A DNA stretch of 14,301 nucleotides from positions 1 through 14,301 of the forward strand of contig DEIL01000162.1 in the NCBI GenBank assembly GCA_002352445.1, read 5' to 3'. This DNA comes from Desulfobulbaceae bacterium UBA2775 (GTDB lineage Bacteria > Desulfobacterota > Desulfobulbia > Desulfobulbales > Desulfocapsaceae). A program made the position numbers and the translations under genes. Shown here piece after piece: positions 7,224 through 14,202 of the stretch (its first letter is position 1; each line of letters opens with the position of its first letter). Below the pieces are notes generated by a model. The model worked only from the letters and a program-made list of their open reading frames with translations. It was not told where the DNA came from and made no database searches.

Positions 7224-8255
7224 ATGTCATATGATATTATTATCATAGGCGGAGGTCCCGCCGGTCTGGCGTGTGCCCGGGACGCTGCAGAAAAAGGGAT
7301 GAAGGCCATTGTACTTGAACGCAAAAAATCTATTGGCAGAAAAGTCTGTGCAGGTGGGATCACCTGGAACGGACTCATTCAAAAACTTCCCGGGTATGTT
7401 GCGGAAAAAAAATTTTTTTCCCAGTATCTCTATTCTCAATTTCAACAGGCAAAGATAACTTCGAAAACTCCAATAATTGCCACCGTTAATCGAGAACTCC
7501 TTGGTCTCCATATGGCTGAGAAGGCGGTGAGCAAAGGGGCGGAAATTCGTACATCCTGCATGGTAAAGGAAATTGATAAGAATGCTGTCACCGTTTTCAA
7601 TACAGGTAATGGGAAAACTGAGCGAATTAGATATACATACCTTGTCGGTGCTGACGGCTCTTCTTCAACAGTCAGGAGGTATCTTGGTATCCCGGTCTCA
7701 TTATCGGGGGTTGGAATAAATTATCAGATCCCCGGTGATTTTTCAAAAATGCAGTGGCATCTGGACGGCTCGCTCTTTGGCAACGGCTATGGCTGGGTTT
7801 TCCCCCATGGTGCTACAGTTTCAGTGGGAGCCTACGCTGATGCGAAGATAATAAAACCAGTGCTACTGAAGAACAACCTGTTGAAATGGTCGGGTCGAAA
7901 CCGTTTTAATCTCTCTGGATATAAAGCTCATGCGGAGTTTATTAATTACGATTACAGGGGATACCGTTTTAATAATATATTTCTTGCAGGTGATGCCGCC
8001 GGCCTTGCTTCAGGCCTTACGGGGGAAGGAATCTATCCCGCAATTATCTCCGGAGAAGCAATTGCAGAGAATATCGTCAATCCGGATAATCCACTCGCTG
8101 AATTTTCAAGATTGATTGCTATGCATGGAAAACATAAAAGATTGGCTTCTATCACTGGAAAAAATCGTTTTATTGGAGCCATTTTATCAGAGGTGATCGT
8201 CTTTGGCCTGCGTACTGGATTAGTCAGATTCGATAAGATGGAAATGGCAAATTGA
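7224..8255 (+). CDS. Geranylgeranyl reductase family FAD-dependent oxidoreductase
   Basis: A 343-residue flavoprotein of the geranylgeranyl reductase (GGR/ChlP) family, which saturates double bonds in polyprenyl chains. The N-terminal FAD motif IIIGGGPAGLACARDAAEKG covers 6-25. KVCAGGI (40-46, C42) matches the family's conserved Cys-Gly loop. LVGADGSSSTVRR (140-152) is the second nucleotide-binding block. YGWVFP (189-194) is the family's YxWxFP signature, followed after 7 residues by GAY rather than GxG. FLAGDAAGLASGLTGEGIYPA (253-273) is the third FAD motif. There is no obvious Shine-Dalgarno before the ATG, which is nevertheless at the right distance from the Rossmann motif. A cytochrome gene follows 22 bases later, probably co-transcribed. 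The substrate is unknown. The neighbouring quinone-linked Sdh/Frd makes a menaquinone side chain a reasonable candidate (MenJ of mycobacteria belongs to this family), but this is inference. Confidence 0.85.
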   Translation: MSYDIIIIGGGPAGLACARDAAEKGMKAIVLERKKSIGRKVCAGGITWNGLIQKLPGYVAEKKFFSQYLYSQFQQAKITSKTPIIATVNRELLGLHMAEKAVSKGAEIRTSCMVKEIDKNAVTVFNTGNGKTERIRYTYLVGADGSSSTVRRYLGIPVSLSGVGINYQIPGDFSKMQWHLDGSLFGNGYGWVFPHGATVSVGAYADAKIIKPVLLKNNLLKWSGRNRFNLSGYKAHAEFINYDYRGYRFNNIFLAGDAAGLASGLTGEGIYPAIISGEAIAENIVNPDNPLAEFSRLIAMHGKHKRLASITGKNRFIGAILSEVIVFGLRTGLVRFDKMEMAN

Positions 8256-8277
8256 TAATGATAAGAGGAAGGTTGGA

Positions 8278-8541
8278 ATGAAGAAGAAAAGAAATATGTG
8301 GGTTCTTAACGGGGCATTTGTGATAATTTCTGTGGCTATAGTTGCTTTTTTGCTTAATGCGCCTGAAGAAACTACTTCAGCCCTGCCAAAAGATGACAAT
8401 CATATAAAACTATTCGATATCAAGGGAAAAAAAGAGGCGGAAAAATTTTGTGGGGATTGCCACGATATTGGAAAAGAAGCTCCCCTGCCCGAAGGTCACC
8501 CCCCAAAATACCGATGCCTTTTCTGCCATAAACGAAAGTAA
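8278..8541 (+). CDS. Small membrane-anchored diheme cytochrome c
   Basis: An 87-residue protein with a lysine/arginine-rich start (MKKKR), one hydrophobic helix (about 8-27) and a short hydrophilic domain with two heme c motifs, CGDCH (58-62) and CLFCH (80-84). By the positive-inside rule the tail faces the periplasm. No cleavage site is evident, so the helix is probably an uncleaved anchor. H42, H63-equivalent positions are not conserved here; H74 and H42 are the only further histidines that could serve as distal ligands. AGGAAGG lies 5 bases before the ATG. It follows the GGR-family gene by 22 bases and ends 30 bases from the convergent pepN. No named family is recognised. A role in passing electrons between the quinone pool and soluble periplasmic cytochromes is possible but not shown. 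Confidence 0.8.
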   Translation: MKKKRNMWVLNGAFVIISVAIVAFLLNAPEETTSALPKDDNHIKLFDIKGKKEAEKFCGDCHDIGKEAPLPEGHPPKYRCLFCHKRK

Positions 8542-8571
8542 CACAAAACATATAATTGTAAATGTACCAGC

Positions 8572-11202
8572 TTATCTGCTTTTATTTACGATTTCAGCCA
8601 CACCTCTTGAAAGCCCTTTTTTACCTGCAATGCGATCAAGTTGTTCTCTCATAAGTGCCTGTCTTCTTTTATCATAACGTTTCCAGTTTATCAAAGGGGT
8701 TACAAGACGCGCTGCAATCTGCGGATTAAGAGTGTTCAGATTGATCACCATATCTCCTAAAAATGAATACCCCTCCCCACTGTTATCGTGAAAACAAACA
8801 TGATTTGCACTGCAAAATGCTCCTATCAACGAACGAACCTTATTGGGGTTTTCCATCGAAAATAGACGGTTATTGGTCAGGTGTTTCACATTCTTAAGGG
8901 TATCCGGCAGAAAAGATGTGGCTTGCAGGGCAAACCATTTATCCATAACGAGAGTATCGCTTTGCCATCTGTCATAAAAATCTTCAAACAGTTCGGTTCG
9001 TATCGAATTTTCAAGGTTGACTACACATCGTAAAGCGGCGACCGTGTCTGTCATATTGGTTGCCTGTCTATATTGATCGACGCAAAGTTTCAGAATATCA
9101 GAAGGGAGAGGATCAAGAGACATAAGGTAGGAAAGAGCAGTGTTTTTCAAGCTTCTCTTGCCTATCTCTTTAGATGTTGCCTGATAGTCGCCACTGGTTG
9201 TATTGTTATGATAGAGATTGGAAAATTCACTTTGATACCGGTTAACCAGTTCCCGTTTCACAGCCTGTCTGCTGTCATGAAGTGCATTTGGATCAACCGT
9301 TGCCATTTCCAGCGCAAGGGTCGTTTCCGCAGGCAACTGCAAGGCTAAAGCCAGAAGTGATGGATCATCAACCGGAGTGGTCAGACTGTGGCCAACACCG
9401 TTAAAATATAATTCATTATACGCTGGTTTGACTCCCTGGCAGATCATCTCAGCAATGTCAAGTATTGTCGATGCTGCAAGTTGGGTTGCAGCATCCCAGT
9501 GATTAAATTTATTTGAATCATGCTTCATCAAAAAAGCAAGTTCTTCCGGACTATGAAAAGGCTCGACTTTGACAGGTGCTGAAAAGTCTCTCAGGAAGGA
9601 TACTACAGGTTGTTCATGAATGTCTGGAAAGGTAAAAGTCTGCTTTTTTTTCTTGAATTGTAATACTTTTGTGGTGCCAGGTTCATCAGTAATAAGATTT
9701 TTCCCGTCGCTGCCCATAAGGCCAATAGCAACAGGCAGATGAAAGGCCTCTTTTTCCTTTTGTCCTGGTGTTGGCGGGCAATGCTGGCTTATCGTCAATT
9801 GATATTGATGAAGAGTTGAGTTCCACTCCCCTTCGACCTGAAGCACTGGTGTCCCTGACTGGCTATACCAGTTTTTAAATTGATCAAGATTCTCACCTGA
9901 AGAATCACTCATAGCAGCCACAAAGTCATCACATGTCGCAGCCTCGCCATCGTGTCTTTCAAAATAGAGATCCATCCCTTTACGAAATGTATCTGCTCCC
10001 AAAATGGTATGCATCATACGAATGACTTCGGCACCCTTGTTATAGACGGTAACCGTATAAAAATTATTTATTTCCTGGTAAGACTCCGGTCGCACAGGAT
10101 GAGCCATAGGTCCGCTATCCTCACGAAATTGAAAATTTTTAAGGATACGAACATTCTGGATTCGCTGGACGGTTCTTGAGTTCATGTCAGAGGAAAACTC
10201 CTGATCCCGGAATACAGTGAGCCCCTCCTTCAAGCTGAGCTGAAACCAGTCTCGACAAGTCACTCTGTTACCGGTCCAGTTATGGAAATATTCATGTGCA
10301 ATAACACCTTCGATGCCGATATAATCTTCATCCGTTGCAGTCTCAGGTGTGGAGAGCACATACTTTGAATTGAAAATGTTCAAGCCTTTATTTTCCATTG
10401 CACCCATATTAAAATCGTCCACAGCTACGATCATATAGGTATCCAGGTCATATTCGAGACCAAAAACATCCTCATCCCATTTCATCGCTTTTTTTAAAGA
10501 AAGCATGGCGTGACCGCATTTTTGTCGATTCCTCTCCTCCACATAGATTTTCAGAGCAATATTTTTGCCTGACCTGGTAATAAATTCGTCTTCAAGGCTG
10601 ACAAGTCTGCCTGCAACGAGGGCAAACAGATAGCATGGTTTAGGAAAAGGATCCTGCCATATAACATAATGTCTATTTGATTCCAGTTCTCCTCGTTCAA
10701 TACAGTTGCCGTTTGAGAGCATCACCGGACAGCTCTCCTTGTCACCTTCTATTCTGACAGTAAACTTTGCCAGAATATCCGGCCGGTCAAGATAATAGGT
10801 GATTTTTCTGAAACCTTCGGCTTCACACTGTGTGCAGTAATTCCCACTTGATCGGTATAATCCTTCAAGGGAAGTATTTCGGGACGGGTCAATTTCAGTG
10901 ATGATTTCGAGGGTGAAGGTTGAGGGAGGATTATTAATTGTGAGAGTTTTATCGTCTGCACTGTATTTGTCTGGGGCGACCGGTTGGCCATCCATCTTGA
11001 CGGAAATAAGGTTAAGTTTTTCACCTGATAGAATTAGAGGTGCATCCCTTGGCGTTCCAAGATCATTTTTGTAAAAGATGCATTTTGTAATAACTCTCGT
11101 CTTTTCATCAAAAAGTTGAAAGAGAAGTTCTACGCTCTCAATGAAATAATATGGAGCAGAGTAATCTTTTCGAAAAGTGGTAGTTGGTTTTTCCTTAGCC
11201 AT
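8572..11202 (-). CDS. pepN: Aminopeptidase N (M1 family, E. coli PepN type)
   Basis: A zinc metallo-aminopeptidase that removes N-terminal residues from peptides in the cytoplasm. Its 876 residues match the E. coli enzyme (870) in length and layout: an N-terminal beta domain (about 1-195), a thermolysin-like catalytic domain (about 196-445), a small beta domain, and a helical C-terminal domain. GAMEN is at 267-271 and the zinc site HEYFH at 303-307, with the third ligand E326 exactly 18 residues after the second histidine. Y386 in VYNKGAEVIRM is the expected transition-state tyrosine. There is no signal peptide. GGAGG lies about 11 bases before the ATG. It is a single-gene unit, divergent from dapL and convergent with the cytochrome gene. 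Confidence 0.97.
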   Translation of the reverse strand: MAKEKPTTTFRKDYSAPYYFIESVELLFQLFDEKTRVITKCIFYKNDLGTPRDAPLILSGEKLNLISVKMDGQPVAPDKYSADDKTLTINNPPSTFTLEIITEIDPSRNTSLEGLYRSSGNYCTQCEAEGFRKITYYLDRPDILAKFTVRIEGDKESCPVMLSNGNCIERGELESNRHYVIWQDPFPKPCYLFALVAGRLVSLEDEFITRSGKNIALKIYVEERNRQKCGHAMLSLKKAMKWDEDVFGLEYDLDTYMIVAVDDFNMGAMENKGLNIFNSKYVLSTPETATDEDYIGIEGVIAHEYFHNWTGNRVTCRDWFQLSLKEGLTVFRDQEFSSDMNSRTVQRIQNVRILKNFQFREDSGPMAHPVRPESYQEINNFYTVTVYNKGAEVIRMMHTILGADTFRKGMDLYFERHDGEAATCDDFVAAMSDSSGENLDQFKNWYSQSGTPVLQVEGEWNSTLHQYQLTISQHCPPTPGQKEKEAFHLPVAIGLMGSDGKNLITDEPGTTKVLQFKKKKQTFTFPDIHEQPVVSFLRDFSAPVKVEPFHSPEELAFLMKHDSNKFNHWDAATQLAASTILDIAEMICQGVKPAYNELYFNGVGHSLTTPVDDPSLLALALQLPAETTLALEMATVDPNALHDSRQAVKRELVNRYQSEFSNLYHNNTTSGDYQATSKEIGKRSLKNTALSYLMSLDPLPSDILKLCVDQYRQATNMTDTVAALRCVVNLENSIRTELFEDFYDRWQSDTLVMDKWFALQATSFLPDTLKNVKHLTNNRLFSMENPNKVRSLIGAFCSANHVCFHDNSGEGYSFLGDMVINLNTLNPQIAARLVTPLINWKRYDKRRQALMREQLDRIAGKKGLSRGVAEIVNKSR

Positions 11203-11221
11203 ATCTGATCTTTCCTCCGTA

Positions 11222-11240
11222 TCAGGGGGGGCTTCCCTGA
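11222..11240 (-). other. GC-rich hairpin just upstream of the pepN ribosome binding site
   Basis: TCAGGG (11222-11227) and CCCTGA (11235-11240) form a 6-base stem around a loop with four consecutive G (C on the pepN mRNA). In the pepN transcript it ends 3 bases before the TACGGAGG region. A small structure here could modulate translation. No U-tract follows, so it is not a terminator. Confidence 0.3.
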
Positions 11241-11252
11241 CTATCTTACTGG

Positions 11253-11280
11253 TTGACTCTCAGATGAATTTAATTATATT
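11253..11280 (+). promoter_or_regulatory. dapL promoter, overlapping the pepN -10 box
   Basis: On the plus strand TTGACT (11253-11258; 5 of 6) and TATATT (11275-11280; 5 of 6) are separated by 16 bases. Transcription would start near 11287, about 160 bases before dapL. On the minus strand a perfect TATAAT occupies 11273-11278 and could serve pepN, although its -35 is poor. The two -10 boxes overlap by four bases. Confidence 0.5.
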
Positions 11281-11331
11281 TATGAACCAGGACAGACACT
11301 AACTATTTTTACTCACAAAACAACAGGGAAA

Positions 11332-11362
11332 GGTACTAACCCCGATGAACGGGGTAAATACC
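11332..11362 (+). promoter_or_regulatory. Hairpin in the predicted dapL leader
   Basis: An inner stem ACCCCG/CGGGGT (11339-11344 and 11350-11355) closes a 5-base loop ATGAA. A second stem GGTA/TACC (11332-11335 and 11359-11362) closes a symmetric 3+3 internal loop. No T-tract follows directly, so it is not a standard terminator. It lies about 45 bases after the predicted transcription start and 84 bases before the dapL ATG. It does not resemble the lysine riboswitch, which is much larger. Confidence 0.4.
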
Positions 11363-11446
11363 ATGTCTATGTTCCTAACATTTTCATTTAAATTATGACT
11401 ATCTACGTTAAATAAATAAACAAGTAAAATAGGAGTAAGGTACTAA

Positions 11447-12670
11447 ATGATCACAATTAATGAGCATTATCTTAAACTGCAGGCATCATATCTTTTTTCT
11501 GACATTGCCGGGCGGGTAGCCGTTTTTCAGGAAAAGAATCCGGATAAGGATATTATCAAGCTTGGTATCGGCGATGTGACAAAGGGACTCACCCGATCAT
11601 CTATTGAAGCTTTCCATAAAGCTGTTGATGAAATGGCAGAAGATACAACTTTTCGAGGATATGGGCCGGAGCAGGGTTATGGTTTTTTAAGAGAAGCTAT
11701 TGCTCAGACTGATTTTCAGAGCCGTGGAGCGGATATTTCGGCTGATGAAATATTTGTCAGTGATGGGGCAAAATGTGATACAGGGAATATCCAGGAGATT
11801 TTCACCAGGGATATTAAAATTGCAATTCCTGACCCTGTCTACCCTGTCTATCTTGATACAAATGTTATGGCCGGACGAACCGGAGAATTTGCCGATGGCA
11901 GATATAAAGGACTTGTTTATTTAGACAGTACGAAGGAAAATAATTTTGTTCCGTCGCTTCCCTCAGAAAATGTTGACCTGATTTATCTCTGTTTTCCAAA
12001 TAATCCAACAGGATCTACAATTACCAGAGAAGAATTAAAAACATGGGTTGATTATGCCAGAGACAACAAAGCTCTGATACTTTTTGACGCTGCCTATGAA
12101 GCATTTATACGTGATGAATCCCTACCAAAATCGATCTATGAGATTGAAGGAGCAAAAGAGGTAGCAATTGAATTCAGGAGTTTTTCAAAGAGCGCAGGTT
12201 TTACCGGAACCAGGTGCGCATATAGTGTAGTGCCAAAAGAGTGCACAGCCTTCGACTCTAAAGGGAATAAACAGTTGATTCATGGACTCTGGAACAGACG
12301 GCACTGCACAAAATTTAACGGTGTCTCATACCCTGTTCAACGTGCTGCCGAGGCAACCTACAGTGAGGCTGGGAAATTCCAGACCAAAGCACTGACTGAC
12401 TACTATATGAAAAATGCGGGTCTTGTATGTAAAACCATAGCAAAGCTTGGGTATGATTATGTCGGAGGAAAAAATTCACCCTATATCTGGATTGATGGGG
12501 GGATGGATTCCTGGGAGTTTTTTGATATGCTGCTTAATAAAACCGGTGTTGTCTGTACTCCCGGCGCAGGATTTGGTAAATGCGGCAACGGTTATATTCG
12601 TATCTCCGCCTTCAACAGCTATGAAAATGTAGAGATCGCAATGGCAAGGGTGACGGAGGCTCTGTCATAG
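11447..12670 (+). CDS. dapL: LL-diaminopimelate aminotransferase
   Basis: Converts tetrahydrodipicolinate directly to LL-diaminopimelate using glutamate as amino donor, with PLP, for lysine and peptidoglycan synthesis. Its 407 residues match DapL length. The N-terminal YLFSDIAGRVAVFQ (15-28) and KLGIGDVTKGL (38-48) are characteristic of DapL rather than other class I aminotransferases. Further motifs are FRGYGPEQGYGFLREAI (69-85), FPNNPTG (183-189), FDAAYEAF (213-220) with D214 for the PLP nitrogen, and SFSKSAGFTGTR (245-256) with K248 as the Schiff-base lysine. AAGG lies 6 bases and AGGAG 11 bases before the ATG. It is a single gene ending in a stem-loop shared with convergent ispH. DapL use is common in Desulfobacterota, chlamydiae, plants and some anaerobes. 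Confidence 0.96.
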   Translation: MITINEHYLKLQASYLFSDIAGRVAVFQEKNPDKDIIKLGIGDVTKGLTRSSIEAFHKAVDEMAEDTTFRGYGPEQGYGFLREAIAQTDFQSRGADISADEIFVSDGAKCDTGNIQEIFTRDIKIAIPDPVYPVYLDTNVMAGRTGEFADGRYKGLVYLDSTKENNFVPSLPSENVDLIYLCFPNNPTGSTITREELKTWVDYARDNKALILFDAAYEAFIRDESLPKSIYEIEGAKEVAIEFRSFSKSAGFTGTRCAYSVVPKECTAFDSKGNKQLIHGLWNRRHCTKFNGVSYPVQRAAEATYSEAGKFQTKALTDYYMKNAGLVCKTIAKLGYDYVGGKNSPYIWIDGGMDSWEFFDMLLNKTGVVCTPGAGFGKCGNGYIRISAFNSYENVEIAMARVTEALS

Positions 12671-12687
12671 AAAGTGATTTTTTCTGT

Positions 12688-12726
12688 ACTGGTAATTCTC
12701 TTATGAGAGAATTACCGGTTTAAAAT
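12688..12726. terminator. Stem-loop between convergent dapL and ispH
   Basis: A perfect 11-base stem (12691-12701 with 12706-12716; GGTAATTCTCT and complement) has loop TATG, and three more outer pairs including one wobble bring it to 14. The plus-strand tail TTTAAAATGG is only moderately T-rich and the minus-strand tail has no T-tract. It therefore suits dapL better and may act as an mRNA-stabilising end for ispH. Its 3' arm and loop lie inside the last codons and stop of ispH. Confidence 0.55.
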
Positions 12727-13627
12727 GGATTTTTTCCTTAATTCCCTCCATCTCTTTAACCTTTCTCCCACCACGCTGTTGCATCCAGTCAATAACCCCA
12801 TCAACCAGTCTCTCAGGAGCTGAGGCACCGGCGGTAATGCCTACCTTTTTTATGTCCCTGATCCATTCAGGCTGAATATCATCTTTATCATCTATAAGAT
12901 GAGTTCTGATGTTGCATTTCAAGCCGACTTCTTTGAGCCTGTTGGAATTTGAGCTGTTTTTTGAACCTACCACAAGAAGAAGATCCGAATTTTCTGCAAG
13001 CTGTTTAACGGCATTCTGCCGATTTTGCGTAGCAAAACAGATGTTGGATCTTGACCCTTTTATTTCTGGGAACCTCTTTTTTAAGGTAGTAAGAATGCCA
13101 AGCACATCGTTTTTGCAGAGGGTCGTCTGGGTAACATAAGCAACCTTATTTCTATCAGCGACCTCTATTTCCCCCGCCTCAGTTTCATCTGCCACTATGT
13201 GTACGCGTCCAGAAACCCTTCCTGCAGTCCCCTCTACTTCCGGGTGATTATGATGACCAATAATAATTATGTCGTAATCAAGCGAAAAATATTTTTCGAC
13301 CATTCTGTGGACACTGCTCACCAGTGGACATGTAGCATCAACTGTTCTAAATCCTAATTCCGATGCATACTTTTCCACCTCTGTTGCGACACCATGAGCA
13401 CTGAATATACAAACTTCTCCCCTCCTGATATCATTCAGATGTTCAACAAAAATCGCTCCGGCCTGCTCAAGTTCCAGAATAACATGTTTATTATGGACAA
13501 TTTCATGGAGAACATAGACAGGCTTGCCATGCTTTTCAAGACAGAGTCTAACTGTTTCTATCGCTCGTTCAACCCCAGCACAAAAACCTCGTGGAGAGGC
13601 AAGTAGAATATCAAATGGTCTGTTCAT
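12701..13627 (-). CDS. ispH: 4-hydroxy-3-methylbut-2-enyl diphosphate reductase
   Basis: The last enzyme of the MEP isoprenoid pathway: reduces HMBPP to IPP and DMAPP with a [4Fe-4S] cluster in the cytoplasm. From the ATG at 13625-13627 the protein has 308 residues, normal for IspH/LytB. The three cluster cysteines are C16 (PRGFCAGV), C100 (DATCPLV) and C197 (ICFATQNRQ). H41 (HEIVHN), H78 (SAHG), HNHPEVEGT (127-135) and TQTT (166-169) are the substrate-pocket blocks. A TTG two codons earlier (13631-13633) is in frame but an unlikely start. No Shine-Dalgarno is seen; instead a run of nine U lies between the usp stop and this ATG. It follows usp by 13 bases and is probably in one transcript with it. 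Confidence 0.96.
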   Translation of the reverse strand: MNRPFDILLASPRGFCAGVERAIETVRLCLEKHGKPVYVLHEIVHNKHVILELEQAGAIFVEHLNDIRRGEVCIFSAHGVATEVEKYASELGFRTVDATCPLVSSVHRMVEKYFSLDYDIIIIGHHNHPEVEGTAGRVSGRVHIVADETEAGEIEVADRNKVAYVTQTTLCKNDVLGILTTLKKRFPEIKGSRSNICFATQNRQNAVKQLAENSDLLLVVGSKNSSNSNRLKEVGLKCNIRTHLIDDKDDIQPEWIRDIKKVGITAGASAPERLVDGVIDWMQQRGGRKVKEMEGIKEKIHFKPVILS

Positions 13628-13640
13628 CTGCAAAAAAAAA

Positions 13641-14132
13641 TCAGGGAGTTGGGATTATAAGTACAGAGATCTTTGACAGTCTGCTTACTCGGCGTGCACT
13701 AGATCCCATAACTCCTATACCACGGACCTTTCGGGTCGATTTGCCCATGACAACCATGTCCACTCCTTCTTCTTCGGCAACACGAAGAATCTCTTCACTT
13801 GGTCTACCGGCAACAACCATGACTTCGTTAATGAAAGAAGCTAATTTTTCATTACTATCAAATTCTTCTTCGTAAAACTTTTTTAACCGACTTTTCATTT
13901 TGTCCAGTATACCCTTCATACTGTTTCTTTCCATTTCTTCGGAAACACTGTCATCAAGATAGGTCGAGATCACCGACCTGGCTGTATCACTTATAGGCTC
14001 AACAACATGCAGCATTATGATTTTTGCCTTATAATGTTTGGCCATATCCACTGCAAACCTGAAGATAGGTCGTGTTTCACTGCCCATATCGGTAGCGTAT
14101 AGGATTTTTGTTACCTGCGGAGCGTTTTTCAT
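13641..14132 (-). CDS. Universal stress protein (UspA family)
   Basis: A single-domain cytoplasmic Usp of 163 residues. The N-terminal strand and nucleotide-binding start KILYATDMG (9-17) is followed by the second strand AKIIMLHVVEP (36-46), AGRPSEEILRVAEEEGVDMVVMG (108-130) and the C-terminal GSSARRVSRLSKISVLIIP (143-161). The ATP-binding signature G-2x-G-9x-G-[ST] reads G130-K-S-T133-9x-G143-S144, so its second glycine is a threonine. ATP binding may therefore be weakened. A strong GGGGAGG lies 7 bases before the ATG. It is the first gene of a probable usp-ispH unit. Usp proteins are usually induced by starvation, oxidative or other stress, but the target here is unknown. Confidence 0.92.
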   Translation of the reverse strand: MKNAPQVTKILYATDMGSETRPIFRFAVDMAKHYKAKIIMLHVVEPISDTARSVISTYLDDSVSEEMERNSMKGILDKMKSRLKKFYEEEFDSNEKLASFINEVMVVAGRPSEEILRVAEEEGVDMVVMGKSTRKVRGIGVMGSSARRVSRLSKISVLIIPTP

Positions 14133-14202
14133 AGTTCATCCTCCCCTTACATTTAATTTTAGTCTCGATAAAATAGTGATGAAACCATGATGGCGTCGTA
14201 AA

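Noticed and set aside
8542..8571. Bidirectional terminator between the cytochrome gene and pepN
   Set aside because: The 30-base gap is AT-rich but forms no stable stem.
11287..11446. Lysine riboswitch upstream of dapL
   Set aside because: The leader holds one small hairpin and none of the five-helix lysine riboswitch architecture.
13628..13633. TTG start for ispH
   Set aside because: It gains only two residues, has no ribosome site, and the ATG at 13625-13627 is at the usual IspH position.
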